From: Bedellia somnulentella
Lineage: Eukaryota; Arthropoda; Insecta; Lepidoptera; Bedelliidae
Assembly: GCA_963576735.1 (NCBI GenBank)
Contig: OY755173.1
Location: 17,640,873-17,704,872, forward strand
DNA length: 64,000 nucleotides
Reading direction: 5' to 3'
In this document: in pieces, positions 20,660-32,113 of the stretch
Position numbering within the stretch: the first letter of the stretch is position 1
Layout of the letters: each line of letters starts with the position of its first letter
The notes under the pieces: model-generated
Databases searched by the model: none
Told to the model about the DNA's origin: nothing
The model's input: the letters and a program-made list of their open reading frames with translations, nothing else
Made by a program: the position numbers and the translations under genes

Positions 20660-21275
20660 TAATTTACACCCAAGAGCATTGGACGGCGCTTGAGGGACGT
20701 GGGATCAGATCCACGCTCCGTGTCTTATCTGGTTCAAAGAATATCGTTGGCAATACAACGTGGCAATGCTGCAAGCGTGCTAGGCAATTTTACACCAGAT
20801 AAGATACGGGCGCGTATTGTGACTTGTAATAAACATAAACATAAACGTTCACGCCGTTTATCCCCGAAGGGGTTGGCAGAGGTACCAATACTCCTGAACT
20901 CACATGGCAAGCGCCATCTAGTTTCCAGAGAAGGTACCCACGTTTTGCTTAGACAGTGTACTCACGTGATAGGGGGCAGGCCTATCGCCGTTTTGTACGA
21001 ATACACTGTCACATGACTAAGTACAACTCAGCCATGTGGGTTTCCTCACGATGTTTTCCCTCACCGTTAGCAAACATGATAAATTAACCACACATATGAC
21101 TTTAGAAAAGACAAATTGGTGTAGGCCCGTCCCAGGATTGGAACTCACGCCCTTCTGTTTTTCGGGCGGGTGTTCTACCCACTGGACTATCATGTGACTT
21201 GTAAACATTAGTAAATAAGTTGTAAATTGCATATGTAAATTAAATAATAAATAAACTTTGACATCTCAAAAAAAA
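20660..21275 (+). pseudogene. second copy of the YLDD/RLE-like LINE, C-terminus only, split by SINE-A
   Basis: The frame from about 20672 gives SDPRSVSYLVQRISLAIQRG and NAASVLG, matching AQRISLAIQRGNAASLLG at the end of the element at 3335-5311. The 3' UTR continues after the SINE at 21205 to about 21260. It is severely 5'-truncated. Confidence 0.75.
20818..21204 (-). mobile_element. SINE-A copy with target duplication, head subtype 2
   Basis: TGTGACTTGTAA flanks it at 20818-20829 and 21193-21204. The head differs from other copies: CACCCGCCCGAAAAACAGAA replaces the usual anticodon-arm region, as also at 43853-44216. The tail is an AAACATA-type repeat. Confidence 0.92.
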
Positions 21276-21774
21276 AGTCAACGATATATTTAATAGTATA
21301 TAAAAACCCAAGTAAATTGAGTGTGTGATTTAACATATATATGAAAAATATTTTTTACTATATTTTCAGCTCAAATTTTCCGTCGGGTTCGACCACAATC
21401 GCTTCATCAGGCTAATTACTGTCTATTAAAGAGCGAAGGACGGGTGTTAAACAGCACTATTCTCATTATTTCTTCGCAGACAACATAGTAAGGTTGCCCA
21501 ACAAATTGGGTCGCTCCTAAATTACAGCAGAGCCTTTACAAATACGAACATTATGGGTCCTACCCACGATTTTATTGCGATTGCTTATACTTAATGAGAT
21601 GAAATTGGGATTTGTGAATTGGTATAAACATTTTACGGGTTTGGAGCTTGTTTGTCAAAATTTGTTTTCTCGGATATTGCGAGAGTGCAGTAGGTTTTAG
21701 GTTATTTCTTTAAAAAAAATCTTTTTTTTATCAGAGCTCTCATATATTGTGATTATTATACCAAACCTTACAAT
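21276..21774. other. unassigned
   Basis: No gene or repeat recognised. Confidence 0.45.
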
Positions 21775-23510
21775 TTTTATTTTATTTATTTATTTATTTG
21801 GTTTGCCAACGGAGCATACATTAAATACAATTTAAAAACAAACATTCTCATAATAACAAAAAACATCTGAGGTATGCACCAATTACAGACAGAACACATC
21901 ATTCATAAGGCATGACATATAAGTTGTGTTTTTTTTTCTAAATCTTAAACTAAGTCCTAAACTTAAATCTAACAGATATAAATATTTACAAACTTAAATT
22001 ACAAAAATGATATTTTTTTAAAATAATAATAATAAATTTAGTTTTTTGATTGGTACAATTACTAATAAAACAATGGGATAAAAAATAATTAAAATTTAAC
22101 AAACATATTATAGATATTTAATAATTTTCTTTTTGAAAACTGGAAAAGAGTCGTGGAAAATGTCTAGGTCACAATGTTTTGAGTTCAACTCATTATAAGC
22201 TCTACATATTTTTGTCAAAGGTGAATTCATACCTATATTGGTCCTGCAACGCTTAGTTTTAAAAATATTTCCTATGCGTGTTCTGGGATAGTTATGCGGA
22301 ATAAAATAATGAATTTGTTCGAGAATAGACGAGCCATCAATTAGTCCATTTAAAATTTTAAACAAAAATATTAAGTACAGTATTTTGCGGCGCTTAGATA
22401 ATTCATCTAAATTAAAGTGATTTTAACGTTGTATGTATGGTTGTCGGTGTGAAATATTTGTATCTTGGAGAGCTAAATGCCGAGTAAATGGTCTCTGTAT
22501 TGACTCTATGCGTAAAGATGAGGTAGCATAGAAGGGATTCCAGATCTGACTTGCAAATTCCAAATTACTACGAATTAAAGAAAAATAAAGTTGAATTTTT
22601 GTTTCAGTATTAAAACGTTGGCTATTACGTTTCAAGAAACCCAACATTTTTGCAGATTTTTTCACAATAGTGTCAATATGGGGGAGAAATGTCAATCTTG
22701 AGTCTAGAACTACACCTAGATCGCGCATTTCAGATACTTCAATTAACTTAGCACCACCAATATTATATCTGTATTTAAAGGGCAGCTTCTTTCTGGTGAA
22801 TTTCATATCGAAACACTTTTTTACCTTCAGTGATAACTGATTGCAGTTGCACCATTCCCATAATCTGTCTAGATCAATTTGCAGCCGTTTACAATTCTCA
22901 GGGTTGGCTTTATTATATATTTTTAAATCATCCGCAAATAGAGAGCATTTACTCGACGTCACAGCTTTGGTTATGTCATTAATGAATAAGAGAAAAAGAA
23001 TCGGAGACAAGTGAGATCCTTGAGGCACACCAGAACCGACATAAAAGGTTTTAGATGTATATCCTCCTGAAACAACAAATTGTGATCTCTTTTCAAGATA
23101 TGATGTAAACCATCTCAAAAGTGACCCACACGTACCCATTTTCTCAAGTTTTTCGAGTAGTTTTTGGTGGCAAACTTTATCGAAAGCGCTTTTGAAGTCG
23201 GTATAAATAGCGTGTACTTCATTACCCTCATCCAATTCATTGCTAATATAAGACACGAATGAAACTAAATTTGTCTGAACTGAGCGCTTACTGCAAAAAC
23301 CATGTTGGTTGATGTTTATAGTACCATTAAAATGTTGTGATAAAACACGCTCTACACTTAGTTCGAATATCTTGGCAAAACATGGTTGTATACAAATTGG
23401 TCTGTAATTATCTACCTTGTTAGCGTCGCCCTTCTTATATATGGGTATTATTTTACTTATTTTCCATTTATCTGGATATACGCCTGTACAATAATTAGCG
23501 TTTGTTTTGC
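21775..23510 (-). mobile_element. CR1/Jockey-like LINE, 5'-truncated
   Basis: It has an (AAAT)n tail at the left (21778-21802), a short 3' UTR, and then RT coding sequence to about 23505, where similarity stops next to a SINE-C head. It is a different subfamily from the LINE at 24948-29215; both lack a full endonuclease here. Confidence 0.85.
22108..23505 (-). pseudogene. LINE reverse transcriptase, C-terminal part, one stop
   Basis: RT motifs in order: KISKIIPIYKKGD, YRPICIQPCFAKIFE, QHGFCSKRSVQTNL, YTDFKSAFDKV (motif A), SGVPQGSHLSPILF (motif B), LFADDLKIY (motif C). These are followed by the EMRDLGVVLDSRLTF thumb region and a C-terminal tail ending at 22108. The frame is open except for TAA at 22423-22425, after which it continues in the same frame. 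The endonuclease and ORF1 are missing. Dead copy. Confidence 0.88.
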
Positions 23511-23570
23511 ATGAAAACCTCGTGAATGTCGTGGGTTCGACTCCCATTAATGTCGAAATTTTTCATTTAC
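23511..23570 (+). mobile_element. SINE-C head fragment
   Basis: GTCGTGGGTTCGACTCCCAT is a strong B box, followed by TGTCGAAATTTTTC as in SINE-C. It lies at the 5' junction of the LINE. Confidence 0.5.
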
Positions 23571-23804
23571 TTCATATATTAGTAATTGATAACGAACCAT
23601 ACAATATTGTTATAACGTGGTAGAAAAGTGAATGGTGAAAACGTTACAATCATATTTCAAATAAAAGTTATTTAAAAAAATCTTTTTTTTGTACTGCAAC
23701 ACTTAGTTTCATGATGAATTCCGCTAAACGCCGACACGCGGCTATGTCTGACCATTAGAGGTCGTTAGGACGAGATTAAATATATTCGAAACGTGAACAA
23801 AATA

Positions 23805-23885
23805 TGACACGGCTTTGTTTTAAATAATAATATTTGTTCCAGCGTCGTATTATATTTGAGTTTCATCAATTAGTTTGGGATGATA
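23805..23885. repeat. diverged direct repeat, copy 1
   Basis: GGCTTTGTTTTAAATAATAA through TTTGGGATGATA resembles 24244-24328 at roughly three of four positions. A SINE-B and an RTE-like piece lie between. Confidence 0.65.
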
Positions 23886-23902
23886 AGCATATATACATAT
23901 AT

Positions 23903-24078
23903 GCCGTGTAGTGCCAGCTTAGAATGTCGCTACCCCTTTCTACCCACGGGTGTCGTAAGAGGCGACTAAGGGTCACTCAACTTCCAAAAGTGGCTGAGGA
24001 TTTTATAATTCCTTAGCTCTGGTTACCCCTTCTAGGGAAATATAGCCGTGAGTATATGTATGTATGTATGTATGTATA
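23903..24078 (+). mobile_element. SINE-B, internally deleted
   Basis: The 5' part (GCCGTGTAGTGCCAGC) is joined directly after GGCGACTAAGGGT to CACTCAACTTCCAAAAGTGG, so the GGGCGATGCGGTTGGAGACC section is missing. The tail is (TATG)5. Confidence 0.88.
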
Positions 24079-24079
24079 T

Positions 24080-24200
24080 ATTAGAGTTTAGTTCCCATCG
24101 AGGTAGGCAGACTAACTTTGTAAAATCCTTGAAAACCTATGAAACTTCATTTACATTCATCAATCTTTTCATACATGCCCTTTTATTATTCGATTTTAAA
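24080..24200 (-). mobile_element. RTE-like LINE 3' fragment
   Basis: TAGTTCCCATCGAGGTAGGC, TCATCAATCTTTTCATACAT and GCCCTTTTATTATTCG match the minus-strand LINE end. It shares a tail with the adjacent SINE-B, so the two face each other tail to tail. Confidence 0.75.
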
Positions 24201-24243
24201 TGTTTCATTAAAAATAGTGTAATCTGTAAATACATTTGAAACT

Positions 24244-24328
24244 CATGTCATGGCTTTGTTTTAAATTATATTATTTATTTCAGCTTCGCATTATAGTTGA
24301 GCCTCATCAAGTCTTTTGGGATTATACT
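24244..24328. repeat. diverged direct repeat, copy 2
   Basis: Partner of 23805-23885 (GGCTTTGTTTTAAATTATAT ... TTTGGGATTATA). Confidence 0.65.
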
Positions 24329-24498
24329 TATACAATGTGAATCAGTATTAATGAACGTTATTTTGTTAGTATAACCTGATCTTGTCTAATAAGTGTAGTT
24401 CAAGGTGACAATGGAATCTTGGACTGAATCATCTCCATGGATTGAAGATTATGAGTCGTTAATGTCACTAATAAATATACGTTCATAAAACTAGATGG

Positions 24499-24850
24499 GA
24501 AGCGGCCTCCGTGGTCTAGCGGTTAAGCGCTCGGTTCGCTTTCCGGAGTGGTAAACTCACAGATTTAATTTGTAAGGTTTACTTAGCTCAAAGGGATATT
24601 GCAGACTTTAATCATCTGATCATCCGAGTATTAAGATGATATTGTGCTTCAGACGGCACGTTAATAAGTAATAGTCGTTTGTCTGCTACAAATTTCCAAA
24701 TCTACTAATGTCTACAAAGGCCAAATCAAATCACCTTGTACATATACAGGCTTGGCCTGAGCCCCTCGGTGGGAAATATATGGGCTGCGAGGTAAGTGAT
24801 TGTTCTTTATAGAGCTTCTTGGTAACCTCGAGGTGGAACCAAGTAGTGCT
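24499..24850 (+). mobile_element. old tRNA-headed SINE
   Basis: CCTCCGTGGTCTAGCGGTTA is a clear A-box region of a tRNA-like head. The B box is lost in GGAGTGGTAAACTCACAG. The body contains GTGCTTCAGACGGCACGTTA, a motif seen in common moth SINEs. It is degraded. Confidence 0.6.
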
Positions 24851-25152
24851 ATTCTTAGCTAACGATGCGCATCTCTTCTCTAACCGTCAGCTTCTTATCT
24901 ATACTTATAATAAATCTGTAGAGAGGTCAATTCTGTACATGAAATATTTATTTTATTTTATTTTATTTTCATTTATTTAGGAAACAAACAGTCGTTTACA
25001 TTACAAATGTACACAGTTATAAAAGAAACAATTAGACCTACAGCTCCATAAATTAATATTTTACACTTTTGTGTGCGGCAGGTAGATACATCAGTATTGT
25101 TTTTATTTTTATACATCAGGGTTTATCAAGTACAATTAACCTAAGTAGAAAA

Positions 25153-25722
25153 TTGGTTTAGAGAAATAACATGAAACTTTTATAAACATTTACATAACAT
25201 ATGAACAAACAAAAGAGATAAGTGAAATTAAGTTAAAAACGAATATCTTAATTTAGTTACAAAAGAGTTTAAACTGTTACAAGACAGATCAATTTCACAA
25301 AATTCTAGGTTATACAAATCAACACTTCGCCTAAAAAAATGTTTACAAGTATATATAGTTTTATAATGTGGAGGAAATTGGTTTAGAGAGATAACATGAA
25401 ACTTTTATAAACATTTACATAACATATGAACAAACAAAAGATATAAGTGAAATTAAGTTAAAAACGAATTTCTTAATTTAGTTACAAAAGAGTTTAAACT
25501 GTTACAAAACAGATCAATTTCACAACAAACAAACAAACATTTACATAACATATGAACAAACAAAAGATATAAGTGAAATTAAGTTAAAAACGAATTTCTT
25601 AATTTAGTTACAAAAGAGTTTAAACTGTTACAAAACAGATCAATTTCACAAAATTCTTGGTTATACAAATCAACACTTCGCCTAAAAAAATTGTTACAAG
25701 TATATATAGTTTTATAATGTGG
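25153..25722 (-). repeat. partial tandem triplication of the LINE 3' end
   Basis: A block including CATATGAACAAACAAAAG, AATTAAGTTAAAAACGAA and GTTACAAAAGAGTTTAAACT occurs at about 25153-25376, 25377-25524 and 25534-25722. The last is the true ORF2 end; the other two form the 3' UTR. The middle copy is shorter. Confidence 0.85.
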
Positions 25723-28337
25723 AGGGACAAATAACTGTTTATTGCGAGAGCCATGTCTAGGTATCCTAAACGATATTTTTTCTAGAAGTTCTGGGGAGTC
25801 AACTTTACTATTTAATAATTTAAACAGGAAACGTAAGTCAAATTGCTTACGTCTATCTTGAAGAGTGGTTAGTTTATGATTTGAGAGGGAATTTAGATAA
25901 TTGCTGTAGTCATTATTACATCTATATTCCAATGTTTTTAAGAACTTTTTCTGAACTCTTTCTATTCGTGATATATGGCAGGCGTAAAAGGGACTCCAGA
26001 TAATACTAGCAAAGTCCAATATTGAGCGCACATAACTAAAGTATAAAATTTTTAACGTTAAGCAGTTTTTGAACGGTTTTGATATACGCAAAATAAACCC
26101 AAGTTGTTTAAATGCTTTTTTAACTATGTAGTCGATATGAAGAACAAAAGATAATTTAGAATCCATTACGATTCCCAAGTCCCGTATTGATGTTACTCTC
26201 TTGATTTGTAAACCATTCAAACTGTAATCATGTTCAATAAAGCTATGTTTTCTTGTAAATGTTATTACTGAGCATTTGTCATAATTAAGAAAGAGTTGGT
26301 TAGAAGAGCAATAGTTGGAAAGATTTAGAAGATCAGATTGTAATTTACTACAGTCACTTGAGTTATGGATAATTTTAAAAAACTTGGCATCATCGGCATA
26401 TAGCAAACAATTTGAAAAATCCATGGATTTATCTATATCGTTAATATAAATTATAAACAATAGGGGCCCTAAATGAGACCCTTGAGGTACTCCTGATGGG
26501 ATATCCAAAAATGTTGATATGTAGCCTTTAGATGATACTGCTTGTGAACGGTTCTTCAAATAAGAAATGATCCATCGAAGCAGATCACCATGTATTCCTA
26601 TATTTAATAATTTTATGGCCATGAAGTCATGTGATATTTTATCAAACGCTTTAGAAAAATCGGTGTACACAACATCAACTTGTAGCCCTTTATCCATGGC
26701 ATCAATAAGGTAGTTAGTAAAAGATAGCATGTTTGATTTGACCGAACGCCCCTTACAAAAACCATGTTGAGAAGGAGAGATATGATTATGTAAAGCATTC
26801 ATAATTTGCTGGGAGACAATCCGTTCAAATATCTTTGCAAAGATATTTAGTTTAGATATAGGTCGATATTGTGTAAAATCGTTAATAATATTATTTTTGG
26901 GAATAGGTGTTATTAAGGCCTGTTTCCAAATAGACGGAAATGTTCCAGATTTAATTGACAAGTTGAATATGTATAGAAGCGGAACTGATAATTCTACTGC
27001 ACAATTTTTTACAAAAAGTGGGTGTATACCATCATTACCTGGACCTTTATAAATGTCTACGTTTTTAAGCTCACGACTAATAAGATCTGCTGTAAATGTT
27101 ATTGTACTAATATTCATTGGAGCATTGGGGGGAACATTGTGTTGTTGCACGTTGTCATTGTCTATATTTTGTGTAGGATTTTGGGGTTGAACAAAAACAG
27201 AATTGAAGTATTCATTAAAAATATTACAGATGTCATCGCCTGAGGTGTATAATTTACCTTTATATTGCATATTTAGTGGAATCTGACTTTTGGATTGTTT
27301 GGATTTTACAAACGACCAGAAAAGTTTGGGACATTTATGTATTTTTTCTTCACTAATTAATATATACTTATCATAGTCCAGTTTTTGTTGTTGGCGTTCT
27401 CTCTTACGCAATATTGAAAAAGTATGATAGTCTAGCGGGTTACCGTATTTTTTCCATTTAGCATGAGTTTTTTCCTTTTCTTTAGTAATTTTGATTAGCG
27501 GCAGGCTATACCAAGGTGGATATCGTGTTGAGTACTGCTTCTTTCGAGTTGGTACATACTGTACTATAGTAGAGTCAATAATTTTATAAAAATAATGTAC
27601 TACTGCTTCAACGTCAGCATTTGAATCAAAATTGCTACACCAGTCGATTGATGACAAACAGGAGCGAATTTCAGTAAAATTAGCATGATGAAATAGTTTG
27701 GTTAAAAAGGTTTTAGGTTTTAGGAATTCGTAAGAATTGACAAACAGGTCTATCAACAATGATTTGTGATATGGGTCTTCTGTTGTAAGGGGGTGATTGC
27801 AAGCTGTCACCAAACATGAGAAATTACAAAAAACTAGGTCAAGCATTCTATTAGTACTATTGCGTACTAAGTTGTACTGCTTTATATTCGAGTAACTTGT
27901 AAAATCAGAGGTCAAGTTAATGAGCTTTTCCGTGCCCGNNNNNNNNNNNNNNNNNNNNNNNNNNNNNNNNNNNNNNNNNNNNNNNNNNNNNNNNNNNNNN
28001 NNNNNNNNNNNNNNNNNNNNNNNNNNNNNNNNNNNNNNNNNNNNNNNNNNNNNNNNNNNNNNNNNNNNNNNNNNNNNNNNNNNNNNNNNNNNNNNNNNNN
28101 NNNNNNNNNNNNNNNNNNNNNNNNNNNNNNNNNNNNNNCATACCTATCATCGAAGTACTCCGTATTATGAAATTCAGAATTAAGCCATGTCTCAGTTATA
28201 CATAATATGTCAAAATTATTAATAAGAGTTTGTCGAAGAAATTCATGTGATTTTGTACGTAGACCCCTTACGTTTTGGTAGTATATAGAGAAAGTTATAT
28301 TATCGAAAATGAATATGAAAGGGAATAATTGGGGTTA
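25579..28337 (-). CDS. LINE ORF2: APE-type endonuclease and reverse transcriptase, interrupted by assembly gap
   Basis: Right of the gap, YYQNVRGLRTK and ILCITETWLN are the first motifs of an apurinic-type endonuclease. Left of it NRMLDLVFCN ends that domain. The RT follows: ALITPIPKN, YRPISKLNIFAKIFE, QHGFCKGRSVKSN, VYTDFSKAFDK (A), SGVPQGSHLGPLLF (B), LLYADDAKFF (C), then SIRDLGIVMDSKLSF and a C-terminal domain ending NSFLT. From the gap to the stop, about 780 codons are open. No convincing start codon is visible upstream, and reading-frame continuity across the Ns cannot be checked. It would nick target DNA and copy the LINE RNA. Confidence 0.85.
27939..28138. other. assembly gap of exactly 200 N
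   Basis: The round number suggests a placeholder; the true missing length is likely larger, since more than 100 residues separate the flanking endonuclease motifs in related proteins. Confidence 0.95.
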
Positions 28338-28603
28338 GAATTTAGGTGATGGTAAATTTTTATCCGCAATAATAGTATAATAGGTACCAAGCAAGGCTCT
28401 CGTATATTTGTATTAAGGGTATAATTATGATTGACAGTGACTAGTAATAATATGTGTGTAATTAGGCGACAATGTTTTAACCAATATGTTCTTAATTTTA
28501 ATTTTAATACCAGTAATGCAAAGATTACATTTAAGACAATTTGAAATATGAAAGTCATTGAAGGAATGTAATACAGACTATGTAAATTTAAACTGAGAAA
28601 TAG

Positions 28604-29215
28604 TCATTTTAGCTTATACAAATCATCGTCACTGGCAATGTTCACAATTTTTGAAGTTGCCGATTTCCTCATAAGAATCTTGCAATCCCGTACCCACAGG
28701 TACATGTAGCCATTTTGCCTTTTTAAATCTCGGGCTCGTTTCAGGAGTAATTTATTGGTTGGAGTCAGATGATCGTTCACGTAGATGTTAGTAGCCGGAC
28801 CCGACAGTCCAATGTCCGCAGTGGTGATACCCCGCCGCGCTCGGACCGCCGCCAACAACTCATCCTTACTGCGTTGACGAGAGAAACGTATGATGACCGC
28901 GGGCTCGCGATTGGACTGCTCCTCATTCGTGAATCGCCGAACGCGGTGAATGGACATAACATCACTTTCATTGAATGATAATCCCACTTTTGAGTAAATG
29001 TCGTGGGCAATATTATAAAGATTCTCACCACTCTTTAATGGAAGCCCTGAAATTTCAACATTAGGTAACCTGGAATATTGGTCCCGTTTGTTATTTTCAG
29101 AGATTAACTTTTGGATTGAATTGTTTGTACATTCCAGTTTCGTAGTGAGCTCTTTGACTTTTAAGTTAAGCGATTCGTTATCCTTTCTCACTTTTGATAT
29201 TTCCTCCTTTTGTTC
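28604..29215 (-). CDS. LINE ORF1 protein, N-terminally truncated
   Basis: The frame is open from the LINE's truncated 5' end to 28604. It starts with a coiled-coil-like stretch (SLNLKVKELTTKLE, NSIQKLISENN). Next come NVEISGLPLKSGENLYNI and a fold with IHRVRRF, AVIIRFSRQRSKDELL, NIYVNDHLTPTNKLLLKRAR. This pattern fits the FP-protein-like / RNA-binding domain found in many insect LINE ORF1s. It would bind LINE RNA. The true start is lost. Confidence 0.75.
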   Translation of the reverse strand, partial: EQKEEISKVRKDNESLNLKVKELTTKLECTNNSIQKLISENNKRDQYSRLPNVEISGLPLKSGENLYNIAHDIYSKVGLSFNESDVMSIHRVRRFTNEEQSNREPAVIIRFSRQRSKDELLAAVRARRGITTADIGLSGPATNIYVNDHLTPTNKLLLKRARDLKRQNGYMYLWVRDCKILMRKSATSKIVNIASDDDLYKLK

Positions 29216-29959
29216 AATATATTTTCAAAATAACTATCAGGTGGTGATTAGGGATCGATACTGATGCCAAAAATGTAATCAGTAAAATTTTTGTCTGTCT
29301 GTCTGTCGGTTTGTATGTGCCTTATGGAAACAAAAACTACTCCACGGATTTTAACGAAACTTGGTACAATTATTCTTCATACTCCTGGACAGGTTTTTTA
29401 TACTTTACAGCAGAGTAGTAAAGGGGGATTTTGGGAAATTTTGGGAAAACGGGAGAAGTTACTCCATTTTTTAAGCTTCCGTCGCGTGTGCAGCCTTAAT
29501 GGTTAAACTTACATAGAAATCATGTATGACGGAAATATTCTTCATAAAATTATCTAAAAAAAAATCCTCAACAGTTTATGTCTATCTTTTACGGTTGACT
29601 CACAATAACACGTGTAATTCCTGATAGCTTAGCAGTTCGGAATATTCTGATTATATTTGTTTACTCTTACGTTTGTAAACCTCTCAGTCATCTCTAATTT
29701 AAAAAAGGTAACATTATTACCTATTCAATAAAAAAAGGATCATAGAAATCGGTTGAGAAACACCGAAATTATACATAAAATAAGCCATCGCGCCCGTGAC
29801 CAAAACCAAATCTTTACTAATTTACATATAACATACTAGATGGCGCCAGTAGTTGCATCCTACATCACGAAATGATTTCTTTTTTAGATTGTTATAAATA
29901 CTTCATAGCGTTTTATTCCAAAAGACGTATTAACGACGAATACGACGAAATACGACGAA

Positions 29960-29994
29960 GTATTTCCGTTTATTAGCAAAATAAACGGAAATAC
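29960..29994. repeat. perfect 14-bp hairpin unique to Helitron (b)
   Basis: GTATTTCCGTTTAT at 29960-29973 and ATAAACGGAAATAC at 29981-29994, with a 7-base loop, preceded by ACGACGAATACGACGAAATA repeats. Copies (a) and (c) have only the right arm. Confidence 0.85.
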
Positions 29995-30173
29995 TGAACC
30001 GTTCATAAAAGCGCATTCAAAATCACCAAACTACACTGTTTAGGGAGTGCTATAAATTTAATAAATTGAAAACATTGCGCTGAATTCCACAATGCTTGAG
30101 CAGTGACTGAAGACAGAAACCTCAGATATTTAAAAAACAACGCTACCCGTGCGAAGCTGGGACGATCCACTAG

Positions 30174-30494
30174 TCCTTAATATATTAGCCAGCTGTGAAA
30201 TTAAATAGCAGTCTACCACAAAATAATGATAGTGATTTTCAAAACTACAAAAGATTCCTTTGAACAAACTATCAGTTTAGAAAGTTCATGTTTTAAGGCT
30301 GTATAAAATACACAGCTCTGTCGTTTAATGGAGTCCGTACATTGCACTAAGTAAGGGTGTATGAGTAATGGTCAACGTCGTAACGGGCGATGAATTGCGG
30401 GAAGATACTCGTACAAGTGAGCACTATTTTAAATGGTTCAACTATGTATTCGTATGTAACGTTTTGGGCCATGCTTCAAATATGTTTCTTTTAT
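30174..30494. other. unassigned
   Basis: Flank of the Helitron; nothing recognised. Confidence 0.45.
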
Positions 30495-30725
30495 GTCATA
30501 CGCGTATATACTCACGGCTATAAATACCTAGAAGAGGTAGCCAGAGCTTCGGAATAAGACAATCCTCAGCCAGTTTTGGAAGTTGATTGGGGAAAAGAGT
30601 GTAAAGTAAATGTTTTTGGTGATGGGTCACCAACTGCATCGCCCAAAAATCATTTAAAAAGCCCCAATACCCTCTTACGAAAACCCAGAGGAAGAGATGC
30701 GGTAGTGCTATTCTAAGCCGATAAA
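30495..30725 (-). mobile_element. SINE-B copy, tail lost
   Basis: TATACTCACGGCTATAAATA through TGCTATTCTAAGCCGATAAA. The (CATA)n tail and the last few 5' bases have decayed. Confidence 0.85.
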
Positions 30726-30774
30726 TTCTAGGACATGTTTGAATGCAGTGTATATATTTTAGTTAAAGGTATAT

Positions 30775-30996
30775 AAAATGCTTTGTAGTGTTGGCTTATA
30801 ATAGCACTACCCCATTTCATCCGGTGGGTGTACGTAAGAGTATAATATAAGTATAATAAGAGTATCACCAACAACGTTTATTTTACCATCTTTTCCCCTC
30901 TCAACTTTCCAAAAGTGTCTAAGGAAATAGAAATTCCTTAGCTCTGGCGGCCCCTTCTAGGGATTTATGGCCGTGAGTATATGTATGTATGTATAT
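30775..30996 (+). mobile_element. SINE-B copy, internally deleted
   Basis: TGCTTTGTAGTGTTGGCTTA to GTGAGTATATGTATGTATGT; a TATAATATAAGTATAATAAG tract replaces the middle. It lies head to head with the previous copy. Confidence 0.85.
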
Positions 30997-31431
30997 AAAA
31001 AGTTTGTGTATTGATTTATCCATTACTTTTCCTACAAACCCACCTCACCATTATCATATAACTAAAGCATCGATTACTGAGTTCTTTCAACAAAAACCTA
31101 GTAAAACTGAACCATGTGAAATTTTAATATCCCTCTCTCATTTTCAGCTCATTCTTTTGTCTCATAAACCCGCTACTAGAGTCTTTAACTCATAAAAGAG
31201 TACTCAGCACCGACTATTACGACGTTAACATTCTGTTAAAAAGTGTATTTTAAAACTGATGTTTTGGTTAGTTGTGTAAAAGCATTTCTGTTGCTTTTAT
31301 AATGCTTTCATGGTTTCGGTTTTGGTATAGAGTGGGGTGAAACATTGTAGCTCTATGTGGTATAATACAAAATTACGATAAACGTTATGGGATACTAAGA
31401 ACTAAGAAAGAATTATTTTTATTAACTTACT
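30997..31431. other. unassigned
   Basis: The 68-codon frame at 30989-31195 shows no domain. Nothing else recognised. Confidence 0.4.
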
Positions 31432-31572
31432 TACGCCCGTTGGTCCTATTTTGGAGTAGGCAGTGACTATTGATCGCCACTTTGTACGACCACAGCAAAC
31501 CTCTCTAGCTTCGTTTGCAACCATCAATCTTTTCATACATGCTCTTTTATTCTTTATACTTCGGACGCCTAC
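31432..31572 (-). mobile_element. RTE-like LINE 3' fragment
   Basis: GAGTAGGCAGTGACTATTGA, CGCCACTTTGTACGACC and TACTTCGGACGCCTAC match the minus-strand LINE end; the tail is degraded. Confidence 0.75.
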
Positions 31573-31974
31573 TAGATGATTTTGATTTCCACAATCAAAC
31601 GCTCTTTTCTCAAAAACGGTTATACTAAAAGATTCCTCTTTTCTACGAACAAAAACGATACAGTCTATAAAATATTCCGACCTAGATGACAGAATGGTAG
31701 AACTCACTAAGTTAGTTCGACGTCTGTGTTTTATAGACGGAGGAGCACAATAAATAGCAGAGGCGTAACTCACACACGTCTTTCAACATTGAAATAAAGA
31801 TCAAAGATTATTTACTTACACTCCGTATGCCACAAGCTTTGTTATTTTTCTAAGACATTGAGTTTTGCTCGAACATTCTGTTACTTTTATAGAGCGGAGA
31901 ATGTTGAAATTTTATTCCAAATCAGTATTTCAGTTATAACTACAATAGAATTTGTCGTTGTAGATATAATTTGA
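31573..31974. other. unassigned
   Basis: No recognisable feature. Confidence 0.4.
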
Positions 31975-32108
31975 CACAGACACAGATACTCACGACCATA
32001 AATACTTAGTAGGGGTAGTCATAGCCCGAGAATTAAAAAATCCTCAGCCACTTTTGGAAGTTAAGTGGGGTAGAGGTCGTAAATAACGGTTTTTGTGGCT
32101 CGCTGAAA
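31975..32108 (-). mobile_element. SINE-B 3' half, diverged
   Basis: ACTCACGACCATAAATACTT and CCTCAGCCACTTTTGGAAGT. It abuts the target site of the Gypsy element. Confidence 0.7.
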
Positions 32109-32113
32109 AATAG

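Larger units (their letters stand above)
24948..29215 (-). mobile_element. CR1/Jockey-like LINE with ORF1 and ORF2, nested in Helitron (b)
   Basis: On the minus strand: ORF1 starts already truncated at 29215 and ends at 28604. ORF2 follows after about 270 bases and ends at 25579. The 3' UTR contains duplicated ORF-end sequence, and the tail is (AAAAT)n at 24948-24970. A 200-N gap lies in the endonuclease region. Confidence 0.88.
24898..30173 (+). mobile_element. Helitron copy (b), split by a LINE
   Basis: The 5' end (24898-24947) and the rest (29216-30173, ending CGATCCACTAG) together reproduce copy (a); the 4.27 kb between is a later LINE insertion. AATAT at 24943-24947 and 29216-29220 is the LINE's target duplication. 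Confidence 0.88.

Noticed and set aside
24060..24080. (TATG)n tracts as independent microsatellites or CRISPR-like arrays
   Set aside because: They are tails of SINE-B and RTE-like insertions; there are no regularly spaced unique spacers.
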